This document shows, piece by piece, positions 1 through 13,424 of a stretch of DNA of 64,000 nucleotides; positions within the stretch are counted from its first letter, which is position 1, and each line of letters begins with the position of its first letter. The notes under the pieces were generated by a model that searched no databases, had not been told where the DNA came from, and saw nothing but the letters and a program-made list of their open reading frames with translations. The position numbers were made by a program, and so were the translations under genes. The DNA comes from Armillaria gallica (lineage: Eukaryota; Basidiomycota; Agaricomycetes; Agaricales; Physalacriaceae), in NCBI GenBank assembly GCA_037576215.1, contig JBANDB010000003.1:6014001-6078000 (forward strand). The letters are read 5' to 3'.

Positions 1-264
1 CCTACAACTTCGTGAAGGGATATACTTCATAACACCATAAAACCACGTGGCATATCAAACACTACAAACTGCCTAACTTCCGACGTGTGATTCTGAATCT
101 GAATGCGAGTTCCCGCCCAATCAAGTTCCCCGACACCATCTATTCGATATATTGTATGAAACCAAGATTACACTTTGGTTGACAAGCCACCGGCAGGAGC
201 TGAGTCCGCGTCTGACTCTTCCGTTGTGGTATCAGTTGACTTGTGCAGATTGTCATGTTAAAGC

Positions 265-2089
265 CTAAGCATGGAAATAATCACGTACTATGGTAGGTTC
301 AGCAAACACTGGATGCGAAGATTGTGCCTCTGGCATCGACATCGACGGATCTAGCTTTTCTCGAAGGTAGTCTCTAGAATTGAGTCTAACGGATGACGAT
401 GTAGCAAGATTCACTCAAAGATGACACTGCCATGACAGACTTACATGGCTAAAAAAGTGTTCGCGTATGCTTCAGGAGATAGGAATCAGTGAATGGACTG
501 AGCCTGAGGAATCAGTGAGTCATACATGTACCAAGTAGGAAGTAGATTCCTCCGTAGATTGTCGCATGTGGAAAAACCAGGAACTGGAAGAAACTTGTTG
601 AGGACAAATGCGGACTTTTGAGTCAAACTCTTCCTACAGTGACTAGTGATCCTATTGAAATTAAACTATCAGCGAGTCTCAGCAGCAATAATACAGGTGA
701 CAGAAATACTGACGTCGTGAGGAGGTTTGTATTGACAGTGAATAAAGTCAGAAGTGTGATGACATGATCACTTCTGTCCCGGAAGACTGGAATGTCAAAT
801 AATTATCCATCGTGAGACCAACTACGCACTTGCTTCTCCCTGATCGAGTGCGGTGAAGACTAAGAGCTTCAAGACTGTTAGATTGTCACTAGCAATGGAC
901 ACGATGAGCCACTCACTCATAGCCAAAGTCACGATCACATCAAAGGCTATTCCGCTTGAAGCCGAAAGTTTAAATGCAACCTGCGAGGCGTTGATCGGCT
1001 TGCTCTTTGTAGATTGTAGACAGCCGTTACTCACAGAAAACCCATGTGTAGAGGAATTCAGTAAGCCCTGCCGAAAACCGAAGACGCTTAAAGCTATGGA
1101 GCATCAGCACCTGCTCTAACTCTTCCGGAATGTATGGACGGACCAATGTATGATGCTGTATTCAGAGAAGGACAAGTCAGTTCAATAGTAGCGACATCAT
1201 CATTCCACTAACCAAAATTAAGAAATGCCAATGGAACCTATCACTGAATATGAAGATGTCACATGGTTTTAAGAAATAGCATAATACTCTCACCGTGAGA
1301 GTCACAAAGGCAACTCGCAGCCATAAATTCAGCGACGAAGCACTGAACCTCCATAGGCGCCAACAGAAGAAGCTATTGACTGATATAAATATAGCTGAAT
1401 TGCCGATGAATGTTTCCTCACAGCTGCACCAGAAGTACAGAGCAGATCTAGTCCTATGAGCATATTGAAAGAAGACTGAGAAACAATGCTGACCCCGACG
1501 ATGACCTCCTCCTGTCATAGCGTTATTCGTAAGTAACGTCATGGTGAAGATAAGTAATACTTGCAAATGTGGTCAATCTAGTTATCATGGCTATCAGATA
1601 TAGTTAAATGTATCAAACCTGTGTACGTACGCTGAACCACTTCCAGCTCCTTCTCCTTCCAGAGCAGCAGGATTGGCGAAGTCGCTCACCAGAAAACGAT
1701 ACATGCCAGCAAGAATCAGGCCTTGGTGAACAGTATCCAATCCCTATTGCGGGATAGGTAAGTGTATGACTAACGAGGTTGGATGAAACACTTACACTAC
1801 AAGTAGGTCAAGTTATATTGTTGTCAGAATATACAGAACATCGTCACCTACACTATAATGAACACCAGAAGCTTCAACCACCAACGGTCAGATTGAGCCC
1901 GACTTGAAGTTATGTAGAAGAACGTCTGGACGCAGATAACACCGTACAATCTTCCTTGCTATGAGACGTGGTAATATTGCGAGAGGATCTTGATACGTAC
2001 AGCGTCGAGACACTGGCGCCAATATATAGGGCCCCGAGAGTGTTGTCTAGAGCAGGAAGCAAAACGGGTACGGCTGGTGGTGCTGGCAT
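265..2089 (-). CDS. DUF6534-like multi-pass membrane protein
   Basis: Spliced reading of the minus strand gives a small integral membrane protein of the Agaricomycete DUF6534 type. The chosen Met at 2089 starts MPAPPAVPVLLP, followed by LDNTLGALYIGASVSTL, the usual first helix. After a short intron come YGVICVQTFFYITSS and WWLKLLVFIIV, then LDTVHQGLILAGMYRFLVSDF with the typical Thr/Val-His-Gln, VNSFFCWRLWRFS, a helix-like SGIAFDVIVTLAM segment near 960, TIYGGIYFLLGT near 540, and a tail beginning LNSRDYLREKLDP that ends at a TAG at 265-267. These blocks occur in the family order, so the gene looks complete with about eight exons. Function of the family is unknown. Exact splice sites in the middle (700-1300) are uncertain. 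No symbol is assigned. Confidence 0.62.
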
Positions 2090-2994
2090 ATTGGGCTCCG
2101 CGATGGTATAAGGTAATGGGTTATAAGAATGAGGGCTTAAGTAGTGCACGCTGGGACAGAAAATATCACCGCTTCACCCGTGATTCGACATGAGACAATC
2201 ACGCATCTGAACTTGTGAAGATGCGCGATGGAATCTGAGGATGAAGCGTCTGATGACGCTGACGAACATGGAGTGATGTTGAGTTTGGTTGGAGTTAGAA
2301 GACTGCGATATGGAGTAAATTTTTCACGGCCTCGAAGCGAGCCTGAGGACCGTGGACAACTTTGATACCTGGTCAGGTTGCCGGCCTTACAAGTTGGTAG
2401 AAACTTTCTGAGACGACGAGGGTAGAAACAGTCACCGAACTTCCGGATAAGATGAATCCGCGAGCTATGAATAGACGCTGCTTCTCGCATCGCCTCAGGG
2501 AACCATAGGCTGGGTGAAAATATCAGAATCAGTTCTCATTTGCAACCTCGTGTACTCAAGTAACAGCCTCGCTAGAACAGATTGATGTGAGCAATTAGTA
2601 AGTTCTCGCTTTGAATGTGCATCCTCACATTGATACTCTGGTCCCGCAGGTCGGGAACGTGTGGTCCGAAATTGTGTGAGTACCCTGAACTGATATCTTG
2701 ATCTTTAATTAATACATACAGTTAAACCCGCATAATGCGACTGCTGACCATATGGCCAGTTGTTAGCGTGGTGATGAAGACTTGGGACTATTAATATATG
2801 CCTTTAGGAAGCACCGCTTTTCCTGTCGAGCGTCCCTTGCGCATTTCTTGATTTCGAACTGTGCTTTCAACCTCAACCTTTTCTATCCACTCCTGAACTT
2901 CCGCTGCAACGAACGTGAACACCAGCTTAACAATCCCTCAAACGGACTTTGACTCGCATGCTCCTCTGCCCAGGCTGCGTAGGTTTAGCGGCGA

Positions 2995-3950
2995 TCACCC
3001 TGCCTTTATTTTCGCTATAAAGATATTCAAACATCGCGCATCCTCGAAATAGCTCATGCCTATAGTTATTCGAATAAGGACAACTTCGTCACGATGAATA
3101 GATCTCACTGAGTTTCTGTCCATCACCGCTTCCTTTGTCAGTGTTACCATCGTGGCGTCCGTAGCTTGTTCGACAAGCTTGGTGAACAGGGCACTACCCA
3201 TGGTCACCCTGAGCCTTACGAACAACGGGCCGATGTATTCGTACTGGGGTGCTTGGCTTGTAGCAGGGGTCTCGTCATCCGTATCGACTTCCGTCATCGA
3301 GCCCGAGTTGAATCCGCCAGGACTGTGCATTTCAGTTGGACTTTCTGAATTTTCCGGCTTTGAATAACTGCTCCATCATCCTCGGCACTAGGGGTGATAT
3401 TCTCGCTTGTATCGATCGTGCCGGGACTTCCAGATTTGACCGGACTGAGCTCCCATTTCACTAGCAAAACACTGATAAAGTGTAGGAGGCTTACCTGGTT
3501 TTGCACGTCCACAAAATGAGACACAAAGAGAAGATGACAACGAGAAAATTGTGGTGGACTGTCATATGCAATTGGGAGAGAACCAGTACTGTCCTCATGT
3601 GTCCAAGAAGCTGCGCATTTAACTTGAATCGTTACGAGTATGTCGCATAAGCCATCAAGCATCCAGAAGACTGCGGTGGTGTACACTGACTACATGCTAT
3701 GATTTTTCAGCAACCCTTTTTATGGTAAAACTGCTTACCATCAAGGGCAACTACGTTGGCGCATATCCACAACAGGCGCAACAATCGCTTGATTGATTCG
3801 CAAAGGCCTCAACACAGCTACGTTGACAGGTCGCAGCTTAGTCGACACCTTAAATTCGAAAGGACTGAGTAACCATGAATATATCAAACCGTGTTGATAA
3901 TAAGTAGCCATCTGAGCAGCCTGACCAGCATCAGCTGGCTACAAGCGTCC
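2995..3950 (-). other. Weak coding-like stretch, no gene model
   Basis: The minus strand has two sizeable open stretches here. One contains hydrophobic segments reading LRLLWICANVVALD (near 3740) and YTTAVFWMLDGLCDILVTIQV-like sequence (near 3640), the other an acidic stretch TEVDTDDETPATSQ (near 3280). They could be exons of a small membrane protein similar in layout to the DUF6534 gene to the left, but I could not join them into a model and recognise no family signature. Confidence 0.2.
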
Positions 3951-6114
3951 GATACCACGACTGGGCAATTGAGCTCCCTGCTCATCACAGCGACAACTCT
4001 AGCATGACCCCGAACCCTAAGCTCCTCGACTTCCTGCGAGTAGTTGCATATCACAGTTCCCAGTCACATATCCATAGTTGAGCGTGGCAGGGGAGATGTT
4101 GCGTGCTGCAGATATCATCAGAATCGGCGTTGCACAGCTCCTCTGAGATCCTTCTGCTGCACATTCAGTCAACAAACTGTTGAAAGAAAACAATTTTGGA
4201 AGCGAGACTTGTATCTGCCGACCCGTGCCCGGTCGTCCTCAGAATATCGAGAGGACAAGATACACGTATATAATCGCAATGAAATGCTTCCAGTACCGCA
4301 AAGAATGCTTGGGACAAGGTGTTCTAACTTCGCTGTGGCAGGAGAAAGCGGAGAAAAGAGAAATTGAAACTCCGAAACCTTGAAGCCGTGCCACCGACGC
4401 GACGGCCCCTAATCGCGTCATTCAATTACCATCTCCGCGCACAATTCTTGGATAGTGCCGATGAATAGATACAGGGCTGATATTGTCCACCTTTGGCCCG
4501 TCGTGGAAATATCTTTTTAGTAAGAGCAAGCGCGAATGCATATTATTTTTCCTTCTAACGTGGACGCAGTGTAGGAGATATAACACTGATACCAACACTT
4601 TCCAATCAATATGGCTAGCCGTCTCTCGCAATGCAGAATAGCATTACATTCAAAAACTCGTGGGTCGTACGTAGTAGTACCGGCCTACAGAGGAATCTGA
4701 AAGCTAAATCCATGATAGAATTTGGCCTTTATCATGCGCACCATATGACACGCCATGTAACATCACATCACCTACTTCGCTCAGCATATTCGCGACGTCT
4801 CATCTCAGTTAACTCTACTCCGAGTATCTCTATTCTTGGTTTTCAGCATATAGAGAGGGCGGGAAAGGAAGAGCGATATTCCTACATGTGTCCGATGGCA
4901 TCGGTGTAGAGGTAACGCCGGCTCAGATGGATGTCGTATATCGCTCCTCGCTAGAGGTAGGTGTTCCTCTTCTCTGGAGAAGAGACTGGACAAGGCAATG
5001 GAAGAGACATATTCCACTAGCTTAAGGAGCGCCGGGCCCAGGCATTGAAATGCGCTTACTTTCATGCAGCACGGGCCTCCACATTTTTCTCCGCTCTGCT
5101 TTACGGCCAACTCTTTCCATGGCAATACGCGGAGACCCATCGCTACGAAATCGCGGGATATCTCTGGTCCATCCATCCCGCGCACCAGATGCGCCTGGTC
5201 ATTTGTTCAAGTTCAAGTCTTATCCAACTGTCACATTGCTCAACAGCAATTTAGAACCTTTGGACAAAAAGAAATGGATTTCACTTTCGACTGCCTCCTA
5301 GTAAGCAACGTGCATTTCTGAGGCCCGTCTTCTTAGCTTTGAATACCGCAGCCACGACCCGGGACTCACAGATGGATAGGAGAGCGCATGTCCAAAAAGC
5401 CTCGACCTCACGGAGTGTCTTTTATCCCCTGGATGAGTCTGGGACATTCTCATCTGACAGTGAATGTGTATACAGACAGTATCATGTGTAACAATCGTGT
5501 GTGCGGCGGAACAATATATATGACCGACGGATACCCAAGGTCTTACGCTTCCCCGACGTTCAGGAGCGCGTCGGAAGAATGAGTAGACCCAGACCCACTC
5601 ATACAGGAATATCTCTCGTCCACATTGTCCCGTTCTCATCCCGCAACAACTTACCTGTTCTCCGCTGCGTTAACAAAGGACTGAATTAGCAATACCGTAA
5701 GTAAACTTCCCCCGAGGTCTCTTGTTCTCCCCCTTGTCAGATTTCCCCCTGCCACGGAGTACGCTTTTGCCCTACTGTCTTTTCGCACCTCTCCGTTTTT
5801 CCTTGACCTTTATTCCGGCATCAGAGTTAACGTTCCCTATATATGCCCAGTTCTCGTCGTCATTTTTTCATTCCCCAGTTCGAGATTGATACCTTTCTGT
5901 GAGCCGGAAGGTCGTGTTGTGAATGTCTAGTGGCTAACACAGTCCACTACCAGTTCGATTCCCGTAGGGCATCCACAACGCATTGCTCACTCACCTGCCA
6001 TCTTTTATATCGTTCTTTCCTCCAAAATATCAGTATATTTCCAATAATGAGTACATCCATCAGTAAAAGTACAAGTGCAGATTCTGTTTCGCTTCTCTTC
6101 ATCACCATAACCTC
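3951..6114. other. Intergenic, nothing recognised
   Basis: Short open frames exist on both strands but none has a recognisable domain or a convincing set of splice junctions. The pyrimidine-rich stretch at about 5700-5900 is unremarkable. The right end is the 3' flank of the urease gene. Confidence 0.4.
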
Positions 6115-9093
6115 CTAGAAGAAATTATATGCCCTCGCAAGGGGCAGCTTTTCCGCCGGCGCAACATCTGCCAGCTCTCCATCCGCGCGCACCTCATACG
6201 TCTCCGGATCCACCAACATCTTAGGAATGAGATCGTTCCACTTCATGTCCTTTTTGGAAATATTCCTACAGCCCTTGACGGCTACTGCGTCCTTGTTGAG
6301 ATGATAAGACGCTATCGCGCCTGATAAGATGGAAACTTCCGATACGAATGCGACAGAATTCAGAGCTGCCGAGCCGGGCTTGGCACCCCACATTGGCTTG
6401 GAGTAGAACGGCTGCACGGAGGGTATGGACGCGTTCGCATCACCCATCTGTTGGACTTGGTTAGTGTCGGAGGATGAAAGGCGGGCGAGAGAGAATTACC
6501 TGAGACCAGGCGATGACACCAGACTTGAGAACCATTTCAGGTTTAGCACCAAAGTTTTCGGGCTTCCAGAGGACTAGATCTGCCAGGGTTCCAACGGCAA
6601 CATGACCCACGGCATGACTGATTCCGTGAGTTATCGCGCTAGCCAAGCAAAAGCGATGAGATATTACCGACAACAGAAAATAGTGCAAGAACCCACGGGT
6701 TTATGGTGTATTTAGCAATATATCTCTTCACACGAGCGTTATCAACACCCTCAGAGTCACCTGAGGACGTCAAGGGTCCCCGGAACTCCCGCATTTTGCT
6801 TGCAGTCCTCCAAGTCCTACTAACAACTTCTCCCACGCGTCCCATGGCCTGCGAGTCAGAGGCAATCATAGCGATGGCCCCGATATCATGAAGGACGTCC
6901 TCAGCGGCCACGGTTTCCGCACGAATACGAGACTCTGCGAAAGCGAGATCTTCGGGAATAGATTTGTCCAGGTGATGGCAGACCATGAGCATCTACGATA
7001 GGTATGTCAGTCGAATCTACGCGGGGGAGGGATACTCACATCGAGATGCTCGTCCAAAGTATTGTTAGTGTATGGACGCGTTGGATTTGTAGAAGAAGGC
7101 AAGACTTTTTCTTGACCGCACACGACTATGATATCCGGCGCATGACCGCCACCTAATGAAGTCTAGATAAGATCACGATCAAATGAATACAGACCAGACG
7201 AACCTGCTCCTTCACTGTGGTACGTGTGAATGGTCCGGTCCCCAAAGGCCGCGATGGTGCCTTCAAACATTCAGGACAGTTACATAGAGTAACAGACACA
7301 ACTACTCACTTTCCACAAACCCACTTTCGTTTAATGTGTCCGTGTGTATGTTAACCTAGGGCGACAAACTTCATTTCCCCGCGTTAATCATATGGAAGAA
7401 GATACGAACCTGAACGTCATACTTATCACCGACATCCAGGCAGTTTGTGATGGTAGCAGGTGTGGTCCCCCAATCCTCGTGCAGCTTCAAACCTGCCGCT
7501 CCTGCGTGTACAATTTCTTCCAGAGCGGTAGGCCCAGCATCGTTTCCCTTGCCTGTAAACCCAAAGTTCATAGCCAGGCCATCCGTAGCGTGCAGCATGT
7601 GGCGAATGTAGAACGGACTCGACGTGCATGTCGTTGCGTTCGTGCCTGCGCTCGGCCCTGTACCACCACCGATCATAGTCGTAGTTCCTGCAGCCAGCGC
7701 CTCCTCGACCTGCTGCGGACAGATATAGTGTACGTGCGCATCGACGGCTCCGGCCGTGATAATGAGTTTTTCACCGGCGATAACTTCGGTGGAAGAGCCG
7801 ATGATGAGAGAAGGGTGGACTTTCGCCATAACGTCCGGGTTGCCTGCCTTGCCAATACCACAAATGCGACCGTATTTGACACCAATATCTGCTTTGTAGA
7901 TTCCGGACCAGTCAACGATGAGTGCGTTGGTGATGACGAGATCGAGAGTTTCATTGCTGGATCGATTAGTGGCCTGTCCCATGCCTTCTCTGATACTCTT
8001 GCCTCCTCCGAACTTGACTTCGTCGCCATACACGGTCTCATCGCGCTCAACCTCGATCCACAGAGAAGTGTCGCCGAGTCGAACCCTATCACCAGTTGTA
8101 GGTCCGAACATGGAGATATAAGCTTCGCGACTGATATCCGTGTCCGCTTGAACTTCCAACGCGCCCGGCTCGGGGACGTGAGCGAACCCCTTTTCCACCA
8201 ATGCACTGATGATTTGGTCTGATCTGCCCAAATCGACGGCCCCAGAAGCGAGACGGTTCCCGCCCGAAATGATTCGCCCTCCAGCGATAGCGCACAGAGT
8301 TACATTCTTCACATCGCCCGGCTCAAAGCGCACTGCGGTGCCTGCGGGTATGTCGAGTCGCTTACCGTACGCTTTGGCTCTGTCGAATGAAAGCGCAGGA
8401 TTGGTCTCGATGAAATGATAGTGCGAGCCAATCTAGAGAAACGATTAGTGTCATATTCAGAGCATAATCTCGGATAGCTGACTTGGATAGGCCGGTCGCC
8501 ATTATTCGTAACACGAAGTGATATTCTTTCCCTGCCCTTGTTGATAATGATAGGCTCCTTCCTGGCAATAATGGCACCTGGAGCCTTCTCACGAGAATAC
8601 TCTGAGACATCTGCGACAGGGAACGCGTTATCAGCTGGGATAGGGAGGAAGGAACCGTAGAGCGCGTTCTTAAGATTTCCACTTTCTGTGCAAATAGGAT
8701 CGTGAACAGTTACAAGAAAAACACTGTGTATTCCACGTAAGCAATGAGGCCAGAATTACGAGAACTATTTCCATACCCGTCCACAAAGGTTCCTTCGACC
8801 TGGATCTCATGCAACAGACCAGCAACACTTGGGAGGACATGACGTCGACCAAGCATATCCTTTCCATGTTGCATAAGCTCAGCTACTGAATGTTTACCAT
8901 CCCGAATTCGTTCCTGTAGCTGAGAAGCAATAAGTGCTATCGCCTCGCCCTGGTTGAGTTGCAACCCCCTAGCGAGACGTTTTTGGGCAAGAAACCCTGC
9001 CTTTATTTCTTTCAGATTATCTTAGATGCCTATTTCGAGCGTTCATACCTGGTGCAAGAGAAGCTTTGCTTCTTCCCGGGGAAGTAAATGCAT
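6115..9093 (-). CDS. URE1: Urease (fused gamma-beta-alpha)
   Basis: Nickel enzyme hydrolysing urea to ammonia and carbamate, in the single-chain form of fungi and plants. Start at 9093: [15 protein letters not shown], intron, then [20 protein letters not shown], the gamma-domain N terminus. The beta domain follows ([41 protein letters not shown]), then the alpha domain with [16 protein letters not shown], the metal-binding HVHYICPQ, the carbamylated-lysine region [10 protein letters not shown], and the catalytic flap MVCHHLD. The C terminus reads [10 protein letters not shown], stop at 6115. All key residues I looked for are present and about nine exons join in frame, so it should be functional given nickel insertion. 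Its maturation GTPase UreG is encoded about 19 kb away at 27.8 kb. The gene is divergent from SPT2 with under 200 bp between the start codons. Confidence 0.96.
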
Positions 9094-9289
9094 GGGTGCG
9101 GTTCAAGTCGGGAAATCGGGCCGGAATTGATTTATTTCCCGGTGACAAACAAGGCCAAAGGCTGAGTGAGAGCCACTCGTCACTGCCACGCTTGATTTCC
9201 TTGTACTGCTTTCTCAGTGTCACTCACATTATACCTCCCCCCATCCTATCCCCAAGGCTTCTCTGGTACAGACCTAGCAACAATCTACT
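9094..9289. promoter_or_regulatory. Shared divergent promoter region (urease / SPT2)
   Basis: Only 196 bp separate the urease start (minus) from the SPT2 start (plus), so both promoters and 5' leaders must lie here or overlap. The SPT2 side is pyrimidine-rich (near 9230-9260), as is common upstream of fungal starts. No TATA box or GATA-type nitrogen-regulatory cluster stood out by eye. Confidence 0.5.
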
Positions 9290-10754
9290 ATGTCTGGATT
9301 TGCGGCTCTCATGGCTCTCAGTGCCACCCAGACTCGGGAATCACAGAAGAGCGTAGAGACTGCCCTTGCCGAGCGCCAGCGCCGAGAGCGGGAGCGGCGA
9401 CAGAAACAGGATGAAGCTGACCGGAAACAAAGGGAACTCGAGGCGAAGTTGCGCTTAAAGCACTTCGAGGACGAGAAACGGGAGAAGGAGCGGCAGCGGC
9501 TGAAGGAGGAGAAGATCAAGGCTTTGGAGGCTGCTCGTCTGCGGCGCGAAGAGGAGGAGCGGGATCATCTGAGATACGGTGCCAAGAAGCCTGCAAAGTC
9601 GGAAACGAAGTGGCCTTCGTCGTCGTCGCAGACCCAAACGCAGGAGAGCGTCCGCAAGAGGAGGTTCCCTTCGGAGGAAGACGAAGCGTCGGGGGCTGCT
9701 ATTCTGACCCGGGAGGAGAAGCGGCAGCGCAGAGAGCAAGCTCAGTATCGCAGCGAGTTCCGGTCAGCAAGACGCCCTTCGGCCAGGAGCTATTCTAAGG
9801 CAGGGCGTCAGCTGCCTGGTGGCGCCATAGATGTGATGACAACGACTCCTGGACTTCCTCCTCTGTCCTTGTCTGCCGGGATGACAGCGAGGGAGCGTCT
9901 GGCTGCTGTGCCCATGCACCTGATTAAACTTAACACTAATAAGCGTGATACCCGGAGTATCGACGAGATCGTGAAGGACATGCAGCAGGAGAAAAAGAGG
10001 AAAACCCTTAGCGGAGAGGACGCCAAATCTTTCAGCGACTGGTTTTCGGATAAGAAGAAGACAACCATCACAACGGCCTCTGCGACTCCCAAGACCGCTG
10101 CCTCTGCCTCTTCTTCCCGTGCGTCCATTACATATCTTGTCATGGTTTCCATCCTGATCTTCTTTCAGAGAGTGCCAGTCAGCGAAATACTCCCATATCA
10201 AGTGCTCCCAGCAGCGCTCCAAAGAAAGCGACATCAGTACCGCCTCCCAGAACATCGTCATCGTCATCGTCTTCGAAGCCTGTCGCGAAGGCCGTTCCCT
10301 CCCTTTCGTCGAAGCGATCCGGATCTTCCGACGCGCCCAGATCGGCCTCATCAAAGTCTTCTGCAAAGCCTGTCCAAACTCGTCCTGTTGTGAAGAAGCG
10401 TCCTCGCTCTCCGAGCAGCTCTGTATCACCACCTCCGCCTAAGAGACGCTCAGCAGGTGGCTTGGATGATGATATGCGAAGCCAGATCTGGGCTGCGCTC
10501 GGCAAGAACCGCAACGCTTATGTTGGGCATGACGACTTTAGCGACGATGAAGATATGGAGGCGGATGCCTCGGTGCTAGAGCGAGAGGAGCTATACAGGT
10601 TTGTTATGTTCCAGACGCCCTGGTTTACTGCTACTGACATCCTTCTAGCTCCAAGATTGCTAGACGTGAGGAAGAGGAGGCCTTGGCTGCTGAGCGTCGA
10701 CATGAAGAGGAGAAAAGAAAGAAACGGATGGCGAAGGAGAGGCGTGGTGATTAG
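9290..10754 (+). CDS. SPT2: SPT2 family chromatin protein
   Basis: Nuclear histone H3-H4 chaperone of the SPT2 family, which acts in transcription-coupled nucleosome recycling. Three exons (9290-10118, 10169-10598, 10649-10754) give 454 residues. The N terminus (MSGFAALMALSATQT) leads into a long Arg/Glu/Lys-rich coiled coil (about 15-110) with many RxRRER-type runs, then a Ser/Pro/Lys-rich linker. The C-terminal SPT2 domain is recognised by MRSQIWAALGKNRNAY, the acidic DDFSDDEDMEA and the final basic helix KIARREEEALAAERRHEEE, ending KKRMAKERRGD. Both introns are about 50 nt with good GT and AG ends. The gene is divergent from urease. Confidence 0.9.
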
Positions 10755-11868
10755 GTGCGTTTCTCTGGTTGGCTCCCGGACCCTTTCTGTGACCCCTGGT
10801 CGGCTGGAGGATTTTCATGGCATGCATATCTGCCTCGCTACACAATTATATAAACTAAGCGCATTCATTTTTATCACCATACACACCATTATATCACTAG
10901 CACATATGTACTCTAGTTTTCTTCCCTCTCGCTATGAGTGTTATTTTTACGGTATCTTCTATCGGAGGTAACATCGATAATTGGTACTGTGGCCTAATAA
11001 AAGAGCTGCGAGATATCGAGCCTGCCGAACAAGTCTGCGATCATTTCGATGAGTGTTCCGCACTATAGCCATTTTATTTGCCCTCATGATTTTTTGTTAC
11101 TAGGTGCCGCGCCCCTCGAATTAGACTCGTCTTGGCTTGGAACTGGGACCTTGCAAGTTGCAGCTACACAAAATCCGATGGCCCGATTTTTCCCTTTGGT
11201 TCTCTGGCTCCTTGGCGTTCTGGACAATCTGGAGTGGTTCGAAAATCCCACGGGTACCGAAACTAGTCTACTGTGTTCTACTGATAGTATCTGTAGTCTT
11301 GTGATAACAATCTGCTGATCCATAATGGGATTAAACAATACACAAGTTTCAGTTCTGCCTTGAAAACCAAGACTCGACGCAACCAATGTCAATAGATGAG
11401 CATTCAGAAAAGTCTTGTGAGGTGCCGCGTAGGGGCTTGTGAGACGTAATACCCAGAGGGCGCTTACATTCCAAAAATGGAAATCCTCCTTCTTTATTAG
11501 GATAATTTGTAAACAGCATGAACCAAATAGCGTCGGCGCGGCGTCTAACCTAAACTTGCACACTGACCACGATTTTGTTTGACTCACAGTCACGTTGTAG
11601 CAGCGTGCGATCTGTATTTATCCGTGGAGAGAAGACGACCTGTATCGGGCCCACACCTTGTATACGTAGTACTGCATGTAAGCCACTTCGTTCACGGTGT
11701 CTATGTTACAAAAATTCTCATCGACTCACAGTCTTTCTTCTGTACCAACCATCCTGTGTATGACCGCCAATATTCAAGGAAGCGGGCAGGAAAGGGTAAG
11801 TATATATGTGACTCAAGGTTTTGATCATGATTGTGGGTATTGATAGGGATACGAAGGTTAACCTTGAA
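10755..11868. other. Intergenic, no supported gene
   Basis: About 1.1 kb. A minus-strand open frame of 169 codons at 11084-11593 has no recognisable domain, no convincing splice context and is opposed by plus-strand frames, so it is not called. The region must hold the SPT2 terminator and the promoter of the RRM gene. Confidence 0.4.
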
Positions 11869-12919
11869 ATGGCGTCACCGGACCCGAAGATAGGCGACAA
11901 ACGACAAAGGGAGGACGGCGGAGGGGAGCTGCGGCAGGCTGTTATTTCAACGGGCCAAAATGACGCGTTGCTTATTAGCGACTTGCAATGGGTACGTGTT
12001 TCTCGGGCCCGGGTCCTTACGTTGGCAGCGCTGACTCGATGGTTTTTTATTTAGTGGACTTCGGATGAGGACCTGCGCCAGGTTGCGCAGAGCGTCGGGG
12101 TAAACATCGAACATAAGAATATCACCTTTTCGGAACATAAAATTAATGGGAAGAGTAAAGGGTATGTATGGGTTCTTCGTGCTACCTGGGAATGCATTTA
12201 ATTGACTTTTGTTCTAGACAGGCGTATGTAGAGTGCAGGTCACCCGGAAACGCGGCCGTTCTTAAGGACTGGTTCTCTACCAAGTATGAGGCACTATTTC
12301 TATGTCCTGCCATCAGCCTGATATATCCGTTCCAGCGAATTTCAGAACCGCTGGGTCACAGCCGAGTTTGCATCGAGCATTCATGGTAACCCGTACCGTA
12401 CATTGCCCAAGGGTATGCCAATTCTTTTTGCCCCGGATTTATCCACTGAGCCACATGTTAGAACCAGTTCCGCGGGTGCCGCAGAATGGGAACATGGGGA
12501 GGGGTGGTTTCCGTGGTAGGGGAGGCACCCCCGTGCGAGGAGGGATGGTACCCAACCAGGGGATGGGGATGAATATGGGGATGGATCCGAACATGGGGAT
12601 GGGCATGCTCAATATGGGTATGGGCGGACCCGGGGGCTACATGATGGGAGGCGGCTTTCAAGGCCAAGTGAACCGAGGTGGGAGAGGAGGAGGTACGGAT
12701 TTCTAGTTTCCCCTTAGCGGCTGTATTGTTTTGTGTTGTGCTTACGCCGTGTCTTTGTGCTTCTTGTTCGTTATGTTAGGTATGGGAATGATGAACCCTA
12801 TTCAACGTGGAGGCATGCCTCAGGGTCGTGGAGGGCATGTCAATCCTGCTTTCGTGCAAGGCGGTCACGGTGGCGGAATTCCGGATGGGCCACGGAAGAG
12901 GTCACGATTGGATGGATGA
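11869..12919 (+). CDS. RRM / Gly-rich RNA-binding protein, CPSF6-like
   Basis: Start chosen at 11869 ([19 protein letters not shown]); an in-frame Met lies 48 nt upstream but is less likely. Spliced exons give one RRM (about residues 30-110): [18 protein letters not shown] with the Trp-Trp pair typical of the CPSF6/CPSF7 [18 protein letters not shown] as RNP1, and [11 protein letters not shown]. The rest is low complexity: [10 protein letters not shown], Met/Gly repeats ([15 protein letters not shown]) and a basic tail PRKRSRLDG that looks like a nuclear localisation signal. CPSF6-type proteins belong to cleavage factor I in pre-mRNA 3' end processing; whether this protein does that is inference from RRM similarity. 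The protein is shorter than animal CPSF6 and lacks an evident RS domain. About six exons. Confidence 0.82.
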
Positions 12920-13424
12920 GGGTGGGGACTACTTTTTATTTGCTCTGCATTGTGCTTGCTGTCCTGCATTTGCTTTCTCGCTCACGCTATCTACATATTG
13001 TCGGCTCCCACGTTCTACTATCTTCTTTATCAAGCAATAATGAACAGATATCTATATCTGAGCGCTTAAATTTGTGGACTAATTCTGTATTATTCAGTAG
13101 ATCTATCAGCACACTAGGACGAGTAATGCGCCACCGTAGCGGGATATGACAGTGGCCCGCCCCCCGATAGGTTCCAGTTTTAGCCAGATGGATGATCCGG
13201 ATCCGTGGCCCGAGCTTACCGGAATGTTTGCCAGTGATCTGCAGGCCAATTACGCCTTGTCTTGGCACCACCACTTCCCTTGAGCTCGAGGACGCCCGTG
13301 TATTCTCGTTGAGCATTTTTAAACGCTTAATAGGTGACTTGGCTGGCAAAATTCCAAGTCTTTTTTGTTCAATAGGTCTATCGAACCACTTTTTACGGAC
13401 ACACAATTTTCGAACAGGAGCGCC
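12920..13424. other. Intergenic, nothing recognised
   Basis: About 500 bp between two same-strand genes; it should hold the RRM gene terminator and the DENND6 promoter. No further gene is seen. Confidence 0.4.

Noticed and set aside
7344..8222. 292-codon plus-strand frame over urease
   Set aside because: Antisense to conserved urease alpha coding sequence; arises from codon bias.
9764..10432. 222-codon minus-strand frame over SPT2
   Set aside because: Shadow of the Arg/Ser/Pro-rich SPT2 coding sequence on the other strand.
11084..11593. 169-codon minus-strand frame
   Set aside because: No domain, no signal peptide or helix pattern, and opposed by equally open plus frames; likely chance.
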